Assembly (NCBI GenBank): GCA_946626015.1
Contig: CAMOTT010000113.1
Location: 1 to 6,714 of the forward strand
Length of the DNA stretch: 6,714 nucleotides
Reading direction: 5' to 3'
From: an uncultured Clostridia bacterium
GTDB lineage: Bacteria > Bacillota > Clostridia > Oscillospirales > Acutalibacteraceae
A model generated the notes under the pieces. It saw only the letters and a list, made by a program, of their open reading frames with translations, was not told the origin of the DNA and did not search any database. Shown piece after piece: positions 1 through 5,876 of the stretch; within the stretch, counting starts at the first letter, position 1, and the number at the start of each line of letters is the position of its first letter. Position numbers and translations under genes: made by a program.

Positions 1-473
1 AGATCGAAGTAAGAGCAAGCCATGGAAAGCGCCGTGCCCCACTGACCTGCTCCGGTCTCGGTGGTAACGCCCTTAAGACCCTGCTTCTTAGCGTAGTACG
101 CCTGAGCTACGGATGAGTTGAGCTTATGGCTGCCGCTGGTGTTGTTGCCTTCAAATTTATAGTAGATCTTTGCGGGCGTACCAAGCTTCTCCTCCAGAAA
201 ATAAGCCCTGACGAGAGGGGAGGGACGGTACACTTTATAGAAGTTGAGTATTTCCTCGGGAATTGGGAAATATCTGGTATCGTTATCGAATTCCTGAGCT
301 ATAAGCTCCTCACAGAATACAGGAGCAAGTTCTTCTGGCTTCATAGGCTCGTGCGTAGCCGGATTAAGCAGCGGAGCCGGCTTATTTTTCATATCTGCAC
401 GAACATTATACCAGTTGCGTGGAATCTCCTTTTCGTCAAGATAAATTTTGTAGGGGATCTTTTCTTGTGACAT
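1..473 (-). CDS. trpB: Tryptophan synthase beta chain, TrpB2 type (5' part, truncated by window edge)
   Basis: This is the N-terminal 157 residues of a PLP-dependent tryptophan synthase beta subunit, which condenses indole with L-serine to make tryptophan in the cytoplasm. The protein starts MSQEKIPYKIYLDEKEIPRNW and carries the WYNVRADM segment near residue 21, then VYRPSPLVRA and an IYYKFEGNNTSGSHKLN stretch in which Lys117 is the expected Schiff-base lysine. TTETGAGQWGTALSMA follows. The N-terminal extension and the YYKFEGN / SHKxN / TTETGAGQWG wording match the TrpB2 branch (usually about 420-455 residues) rather than the TrpB1 partner of TrpA. The start is the ATG at 471-473, with GGAAGG (481-486) 7 nt upstream. 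It has its own promoter and a palindrome in the leader. The C-terminal part and any trpA lie outside the window, so whether it acts alone cannot be judged. The family call is firm; the physiological role (indole salvage or biosynthesis) is inference. Confidence 0.93.
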   Translation of the reverse strand, partial: MSQEKIPYKIYLDEKEIPRNWYNVRADMKNKPAPLLNPATHEPMKPEELAPVFCEELIAQEFDNDTRYFPIPEEILNFYKVYRPSPLVRAYFLEEKLGTPAKIYYKFEGNNTSGSHKLNSSVAQAYYAKKQGLKGVTTETGAGQWGTALSMACSYFD

Positions 474-522
474 AATACTGCCTTCCTTTCTTTTATTTTT
501 GACAAATTATATGCGTCTGATT

Positions 523-554
523 TTTAAATCGCTTTAACGCTTTAGCGATTTAAA
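523..554. promoter_or_regulatory. Palindrome at the trpB2 transcription start, candidate operator
   Basis: A perfect 11-bp inverted repeat has arms TTTAAATCGCT (523-533) and AGCGATTTAAA (544-554) separated by 10 bp. The interior also holds a tandem direct repeat, CGCTTTA at 530-536 and 538-544, with an 8-bp period. The right arm begins two bases downstream of the trpB2 -10 hexamer and covers the predicted start of transcription near 549-551. A protein bound here would block RNA polymerase. No T-run follows on the minus strand, so it is not an intrinsic terminator. A leader hairpin is a second possibility. The regulator is unknown and the operator role is inferred from position. Confidence 0.6.
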
Positions 555-556
555 CA

Positions 557-585
557 ATTATATAGCCAAAGTTCCAATCTGTCAA
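557..585 (-). promoter_or_regulatory. Sigma-A promoter of trpB2
   Basis: Read on the minus strand, a TTGACA -35 box (580-585) and a TATAAT -10 box (557-562) are separated by exactly 17 bp, a perfect match to the housekeeping consensus. Transcription should begin near 549-551, giving a leader of about 76 nt before the trpB2 ATG at 473. The strong promoter together with an overlapping palindrome suggests a gene that is repressed unless needed. Confidence 0.85.
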
Positions 586-595
586 TATAAAGTTT

Positions 596-651
596 AAAAA
601 ATAATTCGTATTTGGTATTTTCAATAACAGTTGTCAATTATATCGAATTAT
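596..651 (-). terminator. Weak possible terminator after the HD-GYP gene
   Basis: On the minus strand ATAATTCG (644-651) can pair with CGAATTAT (601-608), and a T-run follows directly (596-600, six Ts counting the last base of the stem). The stem is only 8 bp, AT-rich, and has a 35-nt loop, so it would be a poor intrinsic terminator. It is listed because it is the only hairpin-plus-T-run between the HD-GYP stop codon and the trpB2 promoter. The rest of 586-675 holds nothing else I can support. Confidence 0.22.
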
Positions 652-675
652 ATGATCCTCTTTGCACAAAGATAT

Positions 676-2034
676 TTATCTAATATTTTTAATCGGAGAA
701 ATCGCGACCGAGATCAATTTATCTCTGATGCTTTCCACGACCTTCATTATCGAGGGATCAAAATGAGCTCCGCTCTCAGCCATCATTATATCCAGAGCTT
801 TTTCCGGCGCGATAGCTCTCTTATAAACACGCACTGAGGTAAGCGCGTCAAACACGTCAGCGACCGCCATTATCCTTGCCGAAAGTGGAATATTTTCACC
901 GCTCAGTCCTTGCGGATAACCGGTACCGTCCCATTTTTCGTGATGGGAAACCGCTATCTCTTCCGCGATTTTCAGGAACTTCATATCGTTCAACGCCGCA
1001 AAAGTGGTGCTTACCATATTTCCGCCCTTAAGGGTGTGTTTTTTCATCTCATTAAATTCTTCGTCGGTCAGCTTGCCCGGTTTAAGAAGAATAGTGTCGG
1101 AAATAGCGATCTTGCCGATGTCATGCAGCGGTGCCGCTCTGTAAATAATATCAATATATTCATCGGTCAGGATATCTTTGTATTTTTTATCCTTCTTCAT
1201 TTCGTGGGCAATTATTTTAACATATTCTTTGGTTCGCGCAACGTGTTCGCCGGTTCCTTCGTCACGGGTTTCTATCAAACCGGCAAGGGCGTCTATAACA
1301 TGGCTTTGCAGTTGGTTTATATGTTCGATATCCTCTTGGATCTTTTCTGAAAGAACAACCTGCTCCTCAAGCATTTTTCCGTTTCTCTTTATGATGCCTG
1401 ATGTCAGCATAATTACTGCCACAACGCCGAAGATCCTGGGAACTGTGTAATGGAAGAACAGCTCCACCATACGCTCCGGTGTGGCGATCGCCACCCGGTT
1501 CTCAAGAACTGCCGCCTCGGCATCGGTAAGCATTCCTTTTATCAGGTTCCTGTCCACCGCCCCGAAAAAGAACCCACCGTACACTCCTATCGGCGCCAGA
1601 AGAATAGTTGCAATGATAGTGCAAATGAAAACGATCCTGTTTTCGCGGTATTGGGCGGCTATCAGAGGGAGTACCGGGAGCAATACCACCGCGTGAAACG
1701 AAAGAGAAACATTCAACAGGGCCATTCCTAAAAAAGAAAATATGATAATTATAAATTTAAACGAAGGCCTTTGTAATACGGAATCTTTTTTCTTCAAGAT
1801 CCGATCTGAGATAATATATATCAAAATCGGAGTAACCAAAAGCGCAAATGAAAACAGTGACACCGGCCGCATAATATAAAGCGGTACGTTGAATATTCCA
1901 ATCTCATTGAGCACCTCGGTGACCACAGCCAGAAAGCAAAGCACCGCCAGACACTTAAGATTAAAAGCGTTGGCGTTTCTTTCAGCCGTAACGTATAGGG
2001 ATGTGATATCGTTTTTCTTCTTCAACAAAAACAT
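676..2034 (-). CDS. Membrane-anchored HD-GYP domain protein, probable c-di-GMP phosphodiesterase
   Basis: HD-GYP proteins hydrolyse cyclic di-GMP, or in some cases other cyclic dinucleotides. Counting from the ATG at 2034 (452 residues), about six hydrophobic segments lie near 28-48, 56-76, 92-112, 113-128, 134-158 and 199-216. A loop of about 40 residues falls between the last two and may be extracytoplasmic. A charged, probably coiled-coil linker (219-250) leads to the catalytic domain (about 245-440). Visible motifs are RDEGTGEH (His264), LHDIGK (His304, Asp305, Lys308), KKHTLKGG (His333), HHEKWDGTGYPQGL (His364, His365, GYP 372-374) and AVADVFDALTS (Asp393). All core HD ligands are present, so it should be active. 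The position that is Glu in RDEETGxH enzymes, four before His264, is Gly here, suggesting a two-metal rather than three-metal site. R-V-Y-K replaces the usual R-P-Y-K/R. The gene has its own promoter. The exact start is ambiguous: TTG codons at 2028 and 2025 are better spaced from the ribosome site. Confidence 0.9.
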   Translation of the reverse strand: MFLLKKKNDITSLYVTAERNANAFNLKCLAVLCFLAVVTEVLNEIGIFNVPLYIMRPVSLFSFALLVTPILIYIISDRILKKKDSVLQRPSFKFIIIIFSFLGMALLNVSLSFHAVVLLPVLPLIAAQYRENRIVFICTIIATILLAPIGVYGGFFFGAVDRNLIKGMLTDAEAAVLENRVAIATPERMVELFFHYTVPRIFGVVAVIMLTSGIIKRNGKMLEEQVVLSEKIQEDIEHINQLQSHVIDALAGLIETRDEGTGEHVARTKEYVKIIAHEMKKDKKYKDILTDEYIDIIYRAAPLHDIGKIAISDTILLKPGKLTDEEFNEMKKHTLKGGNMVSTTFAALNDMKFLKIAEEIAVSHHEKWDGTGYPQGLSGENIPLSARIMAVADVFDALTSVRVYKRAIAPEKALDIMMAESGAHFDPSIMKVVESIRDKLISVAISPIKNIR

Positions 2035-2040
2035 CCTTCC
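2035..2040 (-). promoter_or_regulatory. Ribosome binding site of the HD-GYP gene, oddly placed
   Basis: The only Shine-Dalgarno-like sequence, GGAAGG, directly abuts the ATG at 2032-2034 with no spacer. In-frame TTG codons at 2026-2028 and 2023-2025 lie 6 and 9 nt downstream of it, which is normal spacing. Initiation may therefore occur at TTG, giving a protein two or three residues shorter. A TTG further upstream (2065-2067) lies in the promoter spacer, ahead of the predicted transcription start, and is excluded. Confidence 0.6.
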
Positions 2041-2055
2041 AGGGATAATAACAAA

Positions 2056-2085
2056 ATTATATACCAAAACGCCGCTTTATTTCAA
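2056..2085 (-). promoter_or_regulatory. Promoter of the HD-GYP gene
   Basis: On the minus strand a TTGAAA -35 box (2080-2085) and a TATAAT -10 box (2056-2061) are separated by 18 bp. The predicted start near 2048-2050 gives a leader of only about 15 nt before the ATG at 2034. It sits downstream of the tRNA terminator, so the gene appears transcriptionally insulated from the tRNA and the operon. Confidence 0.7.
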
Positions 2086-2135
2086 GAGTTATTATTTAAT
2101 ATAAATAAGTTTTTTTGAATATCATCTTTCAAGAC

Positions 2136-2176
2136 AAAAAACGAGAGTCCATAACTCAAATCCGTTATGAACTCTC
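2136..2176 (-). terminator. Intrinsic terminator after the initiator tRNA
   Basis: The minus strand reads a 13-bp stem, arms 2164-2176 and 2143-2155, with one G-U pair (GAGAGTTCATAAC against GTTATGGACTCTC) and an 8-nt loop. One G then six Ts (2136-2141) follow. It begins 4 nt after the tRNA 3' end. The upstream four-gene run has no terminator of its own, so this may also end the operon transcript. Confidence 0.93.
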
Positions 2177-2180
2177 TAAA

Positions 2181-2257
<77 letters not shown>

Positions 2258-2281
2258 ATATGCGCTCTTCAAAGCTCTTAT

Positions 2282-2310
2282 ATTATACAGCACACAAATA
2301 CATATGTCAA
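2282..2310 (-). promoter_or_regulatory. Consensus promoter of the tRNA-fMet gene
   Basis: On the minus strand TTGACA (2305-2310) and TATAAT (2282-2287) are separated by exactly 17 bp. Transcription should begin near 2274-2276, leaving a leader of about 18 nt to be trimmed by RNase P. The -35 box starts only 12 bp after the stop codon of the phosphohexomutase gene, so transcripts from the upstream operon would run straight through this promoter. Confidence 0.88.
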
Positions 2311-2322
2311 GCACTTTTTTAC

Positions 2323-3834
2323 TTATAAACCGTACTTTTCAAAATCTTTTAAGTCCAGCCCGTCAAAATCGGACAGGAATGTCTTCAATTTGCGCAATAT
2401 CTTGTCCGCGCCGCCATTTTCAAGGCTTTCCACATTCAGGGGCATTACCGGATCATGGACGCTCAATCTGAGCAGCGCCCAGCCGTTTCCGTTATCCTTA
2501 TCCGCCGATATACGAACTCCCTCATAACTGTTATCGGCCAGCGTCCAGCCGTCACACTCATTGACAAACGCTTTCAGCTTTTCTATCACCGTTTCACCGT
2601 AGCTTTTGAAATCGGCGGCTTTGATATCGAAACGCAACTCGCGCTCCTCAACCGCCTCCTCAAGGGTGGCGATAAAGTCCTCAAGATCTACGTTCTGTTT
2701 TCTCAGATTTACAAGCTTTATTATGATTTTTGTAATGAGATATGCGCCGTCGTCAAGGAAATAGTTATCCGCAAAGGCGGCGTGACCGGAGGTCTCGATG
2801 GCAAGGGGACAATCAACGCCCTGCGAAATAAGCTCGATCTGCTTATTTATAACGTTCCTGTATCCGCGTTTGTAGCGCAGATGCACTCCGCCGTGGTCTT
2901 CGATAAACTTTGAAAGCCCGTCTGAGGTAACGGAGTCGGTAACAATGGTGGCTCCCTTGCGCTCGTCAAGAACAATGGAGGAGGCGAGGGCTATAAGCCT
3001 GTTGCGGTTTATCTGATAACCGTTTTTGCCCACACAGGCGGCTCTGTCAACGTCAGTATCAAATATTATACCGAAATCGGCATTGCTGTTCCTGACCGCG
3101 TCACACACGGATCTCATAGCCTCGGCATTCTCCGGGTTGGGGATATGGTTGGGGAAATTACCGTCCGGCTCAAGGAACTGGCTGGCGCTCACGTCCGCCC
3201 CAAGGGGTTCGAGCACCTGCCCGGCAAAAAAGCCACCCGCGCCGTTCCCTGCGTCCACAACTATCTTCAAGCCCTTTAACGGCGAATTGTAAATGCCTGT
3301 ACCTTTACAGATCTTTTCACGCAAAATTTCAGAATATCTCTGTAAAAAGTTTTGCTTTACAATATTTCCGGGTGAGGGGACGACGGGGATCTTTTCCTCG
3401 CTCACGTTTTCAAGCACCCATTCAATATCTTTGCCGTCCAGACCTCCATCCTTTGTAAAGAACTTGAGTCCGTTTTTGTCCTTGGGATGATGGCTGGCTG
3501 TGATCTGAACAGCAGCGTCCGTGTTCAGCTCCACTGTGGTCATGAACATGGCCGGGGTGGAGGCCATTCCGCAATCGATCACTTTTACATTCTTGTAAAC
3601 AAGGGCGGATATGACGGCGGTTTTTATCCTGTGAGCGGAAAGTCTGCTGTCGTGCCCCACAGAAATTGTCAGCTCGTCAGCGTTCAAGCCCGTTTTTTTG
3701 CAGAGCCAGTTCAAAAAGCTGAGAGTGAACCAAGCCACTTTATCATCGCTCAGGTACAAAGGTTCGCTTTCATCCGCTATGCCGAGACCCCGTATATCGC
3801 TGCCGCTTTTAAATCCCAAATATTTATCAGTCAT
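2323..3834 (-). CDS. Phosphomannomutase / phosphoglucomutase (alpha-D-phosphohexomutase family)
   Basis: This 503-residue cytoplasmic enzyme should interconvert hexose 1-phosphates and 6-phosphates, feeding nucleotide-sugar and cell-surface polysaccharide synthesis. The four-domain layout is visible. The phosphoserine loop is ITASHHPKDKNG with Ser114. The metal loop is FDTDVDR with Asp259, Asp261 and Asp263. The sugar-recognition loop is IETSGH (Glu347, Ser349, His351). The C-terminal phosphate loop is LRLSVHDPVMPLN (Arg456, Ser458). Two features set it apart from classic AlgC-type enzymes: TASHHP instead of TASHNP, and R-x-S-V-H-D-P instead of R-x-S-G-T-E-P. The latter I associate with a clostridial subgroup. 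The ATG overlaps the upstream stop in ATGACTGA, and the nearest ribosome site, AAAGGG (3845-3850), is 10 nt away, so translation is probably coupled. Mannose versus glucose preference cannot be told from sequence alone. Confidence 0.92.
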   Translation of the reverse strand: MTDKYLGFKSGSDIRGLGIADESEPLYLSDDKVAWFTLSFLNWLCKKTGLNADELTISVGHDSRLSAHRIKTAVISALVYKNVKVIDCGMASTPAMFMTTVELNTDAAVQITASHHPKDKNGLKFFTKDGGLDGKDIEWVLENVSEEKIPVVPSPGNIVKQNFLQRYSEILREKICKGTGIYNSPLKGLKIVVDAGNGAGGFFAGQVLEPLGADVSASQFLEPDGNFPNHIPNPENAEAMRSVCDAVRNSNADFGIIFDTDVDRAACVGKNGYQINRNRLIALASSIVLDERKGATIVTDSVTSDGLSKFIEDHGGVHLRYKRGYRNVINKQIELISQGVDCPLAIETSGHAAFADNYFLDDGAYLITKIIIKLVNLRKQNVDLEDFIATLEEAVEERELRFDIKAADFKSYGETVIEKLKAFVNECDGWTLADNSYEGVRISADKDNGNGWALLRLSVHDPVMPLNVESLENGGADKILRKLKTFLSDFDGLDLKDFEKYGL

Positions 3835-5095
3835 TTAATATCAACCCTTTTTCCAACATATTCTGCGCTGCGGAAAGTATTCCTACCTTTGCGCTGTGAA
3901 AATTCAAACCGCCCTGCATCCAGACAGCGAAAGGCTCGCGCAGGGGAGCGTCGCCGGACAATTCTATGGATGAACCCATTATAAACGTACCTGCCGACAT
4001 TATGACCTTGCTGTCATAACCGGGCATATCCCAAGGTTCGGGACTCACAAAAGAATCCACCGGAGCGCCCTTTTGCAGCCCTTGGCAAAAGGCTATCAGG
4101 TTTTCGGAATTCTCCAGAAGCACGGATTGAACTATATCGTTGCGTTCCTCTTTTTCATCCGGAGTAACGCAAAAACCAAGCTTTTTGAACAGCGCCGCAG
4201 TAAACACAGCGGTTTTTATAGCCTCACCCACAACGTGGGGAGCGTTGAAGAAGCCCATAAACAGGCTCCTGTTCTGCCCCAGAGTCGCGCCCACCTCTGT
4301 GCCAATACCGGGAGCTATCAACCTGTAAGCGCAAAGGTCAACAAGCTCACCCTTGCCGGCTATGTAACCGCCGTTTTTTGCAATTCCGCCGCCGGCGTTC
4401 TTTATAAGAGAACCTGCAATAAGGTCAGCCCCCACGTCTGTGGGCTCATCCCTCTGAACGAACTCACCATAACAATTATCGACCATAACTATGGCGTCTG
4501 AGTTTTTGCGCACGACTTTTATTATTTCACCTATCTCATTGACCGAAAGGCTGGGGCGCAGGCTGTAGCCTCTGGAACGCTGGATATAAACCATCTTCGG
4601 ATTGCTTCTGACAGCCTTCGCAATGCCCTCAAGGTCAACCTTTCCATCGGGCAGCAGCTCCACCTGATCATAAATAACGCCAAAATCCTTTAATGAGCCG
4701 CGGCCATCCCTGCCGGATAAACCGATTATCGGGTGAATGGTATCGTACGGCGTACCCGTTACGCAAAGCATGGTATCTCCGGGGCGAAGAACACCGAACA
4801 ACGCCACGGTAAGGGCGTGAGTGCCGCAGGTGAAATTATGCCTGACAAGAGCCTTTTCGCAGTGAAATACGTCAGCGTAGACCTTATCCAGAGTCTCTCT
4901 GCCTATATCGCCGTAGCCATAGCCGGTGCTTTCGCCGAAATGTATCTCGCTGACGCCGTTTTTTATAAACGCGGCAAGCACCTTCTGCTGATTGTATTCG
5001 GTTATTTTATCTATATCGTCAAACCTGCCTCGCAGCTCCTTAACGGCGCTGTCCGCAATATCCGTTAATCTGTCATCAAAATCAAAGATCTTCAT
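3827..5095 (-). CDS. PLP-dependent methionine gamma-lyase family protein ('aluminium resistance' family)
   Basis: This 422-residue fold-type I PLP protein belongs to the Met_gamma_lyase / aluminium resistance family, related to Bacillus YnbB. The family is predicted to cleave carbon-sulfur bonds, but its physiological substrate is poorly established and the resistance name is historical. The PLP lysine is expected at Lys232 in GSLIKNAGGG. Asp206 in MVDNCYGEF should pair with the cofactor ring nitrogen. An N-terminal FGESTGYGYGDIGRE stretch (from about residue 53) and NFTCGTHA (about 87-94) also fit the family. The reading frame stays open to 5110, but the earlier start would be a TTG. The ATG at 5093-5095 is preferred because AAAGGA lies 6 nt upstream. 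The gap from the GNAT stop is 11 nt, and its own TGA overlaps the phosphohexomutase start. In Bacillus this family sits near glnR, hfq and miaA; none of those is present here. Confidence 0.9.
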   Translation of the reverse strand: MKIFDFDDRLTDIADSAVKELRGRFDDIDKITEYNQQKVLAAFIKNGVSEIHFGESTGYGYGDIGRETLDKVYADVFHCEKALVRHNFTCGTHALTVALFGVLRPGDTMLCVTGTPYDTIHPIIGLSGRDGRGSLKDFGVIYDQVELLPDGKVDLEGIAKAVRSNPKMVYIQRSRGYSLRPSLSVNEIGEIIKVVRKNSDAIVMVDNCYGEFVQRDEPTDVGADLIAGSLIKNAGGGIAKNGGYIAGKGELVDLCAYRLIAPGIGTEVGATLGQNRSLFMGFFNAPHVVGEAIKTAVFTAALFKKLGFCVTPDEKEERNDIVQSVLLENSENLIAFCQGLQKGAPVDSFVSPEPWDMPGYDSKVIMSAGTFIMGSSIELSGDAPLREPFAVWMQGGLNFHSAKVGILSAAQNMLEKGLILND

Positions 5096-5101
5096 CGCTG
5101 T

Positions 5102-5107
5102 TCCTTT
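5102..5107 (-). promoter_or_regulatory. Ribosome binding site fixing the start of the PLP protein
   Basis: AAAGGA sits 6 nt upstream of the ATG at 5093-5095 and overlaps the first base of the GNAT gene's TGA stop (5107-5109). It lies downstream of the alternative TTG at 5108-5110, so it cannot serve that codon. This decides the start in favour of the ATG and suggests translational coupling with the GNAT gene. Confidence 0.8.
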
Positions 5108-5859
5108 CAATTTCCATTTACTGCCGCCCAGCTCCCAACCTTTTGAAAGCCGACTTTTTCATAGAAGGGCACAAGCTTATCCTTACAGAAAAGATAGACA
5201 TCTTTGCCCTCATTTTTAAATAATTCCGCCAAGGTGCCAACAGTTTCCCGGGCAAAACCGCGACCCCGGTACTCAGGCAAAGTGCCCACAGCACCCAAAA
5301 AGGCGACCGTTTCGGTGATAAACAGTGCAGAGGCGCAGGCAACGTTTTTACTCTCCGCACTGCAAAGCATTATTTTCGCAACGCCATGCCTGCATCTGTG
5401 GGAAATATCAGCGAGCCAGTGGGAATAATCACCCAAGCCTTCAAATCCGCACTTCTGCAATATACCGAACACTGTTTTGTAATCATCGGTAAAGCCGCAG
5501 GCGGCATGGATATCATCGCATTTATTCCTGCTGACGAAACGCACTATTGAACCTGCCGCATCGGCTCTGTAACCAATCCGCTCAAGAACCGAAAACTCAG
5601 TCTTAAGGCTCGAAAAGCCCAAAAAATCCAGAAATTCTCTAAGCTCCTCATAATCGGCGGATGCCTCTGCGCAAAGGGTGACCGCTCCGTCAACCCTCGA
5701 TATTGCCGCCCGGGGAGCTCCGTCAATGAGCTGCATCCAGAACATTATCTCCGGCACACCGTCGCCGTAAGCCCGGCGATAGGCTGAGATCTGCGCGCAA
5801 AATGGGTCATTGTCGCAAAAATCATACAGCATTTTATCATCGTCAACAAGCTTCACCAT
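5107..5859 (-). CDS. GNAT family N-acetyltransferase
   Basis: This 250-residue protein has a typical GNAT domain in its C-terminal half. FLGAVGTLPEYRGRGFARETV (about 187-207) holds the acetyl-CoA pyrophosphate-binding loop R-G-R-G-F-A, and VYLFCKDKLVPFYEKVGFQKV (about 221-241) is the usual strand 5 and helix with F-Y-x-K-x-G-F. The first 120 or so residues show no motif I recognise and may be a degenerate second GNAT fold or a substrate-binding domain. The protein is longer than a single-domain GNAT (about 150-180). The substrate, whether small molecule, peptide or protein N-terminus, cannot be inferred. The start at 5857-5859 is supported by AAGGGG (5868-5873) 8 nt upstream. The gene follows the M42 peptidase by 17 nt and precedes the PLP protein by 11 nt, as in an operon. 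The protein is fairly cysteine-rich. Confidence 0.88.
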   Translation of the reverse strand: MVKLVDDDKMLYDFCDNDPFCAQISAYRRAYGDGVPEIMFWMQLIDGAPRAAISRVDGAVTLCAEASADYEELREFLDFLGFSSLKTEFSVLERIGYRADAAGSIVRFVSRNKCDDIHAACGFTDDYKTVFGILQKCGFEGLGDYSHWLADISHRCRHGVAKIMLCSAESKNVACASALFITETVAFLGAVGTLPEYRGRGFARETVGTLAELFKNEGKDVYLFCKDKLVPFYEKVGFQKVGSWAAVNGN

Positions 5860-5876
5860 GTTCGTTTCCCCTTGAT

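Noticed and set aside
126..470. Plus-strand open frame of 114 codons at the left end
   Set aside because: It is antisense to the well-conserved TrpB2 N-terminus, and its translation resembles no family I know.
499..528. Plus-strand TTGACA with a TTTTAA/TTTAAA -10 candidate, suggesting a divergent transcript
   Set aside because: The -10 match is weak, the region is the AT-rich trpB2 leader, and no plus-strand gene follows.
474..556. T-box, tryptophan riboswitch-like leader or leader-peptide attenuator upstream of trpB2
   Set aside because: The predicted leader is only about 76 nt, has no T-box sequence, no terminator hairpin with a T-run and no short Trp-rich reading frame.
632..637. Second TTGACA (minus strand) upstream of trpB2, possibly a tandem promoter
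   Set aside because: At 17-bp spacing the -10 position (609-614) reads CAAATA, a poor match, so no promoter is claimed.
3487..3984. Plus-strand open frame of 165 codons opposite the phosphohexomutase and PLP genes
   Set aside because: It lies antisense to two clearly conserved genes, spans their junction, shows no recognisable motif and lacks a convincing ribosome site. It is a shadow frame. The same applies to the other plus-strand frames, such as 910-1350, 2455-2913, 4073-4501 and 5802-6194.
5096..5110. TTG start at 5110 for the PLP protein, giving five more residues
   Set aside because: The AAAGGA ribosome site lies downstream of this codon and is ideally spaced for the ATG at 5093-5095.
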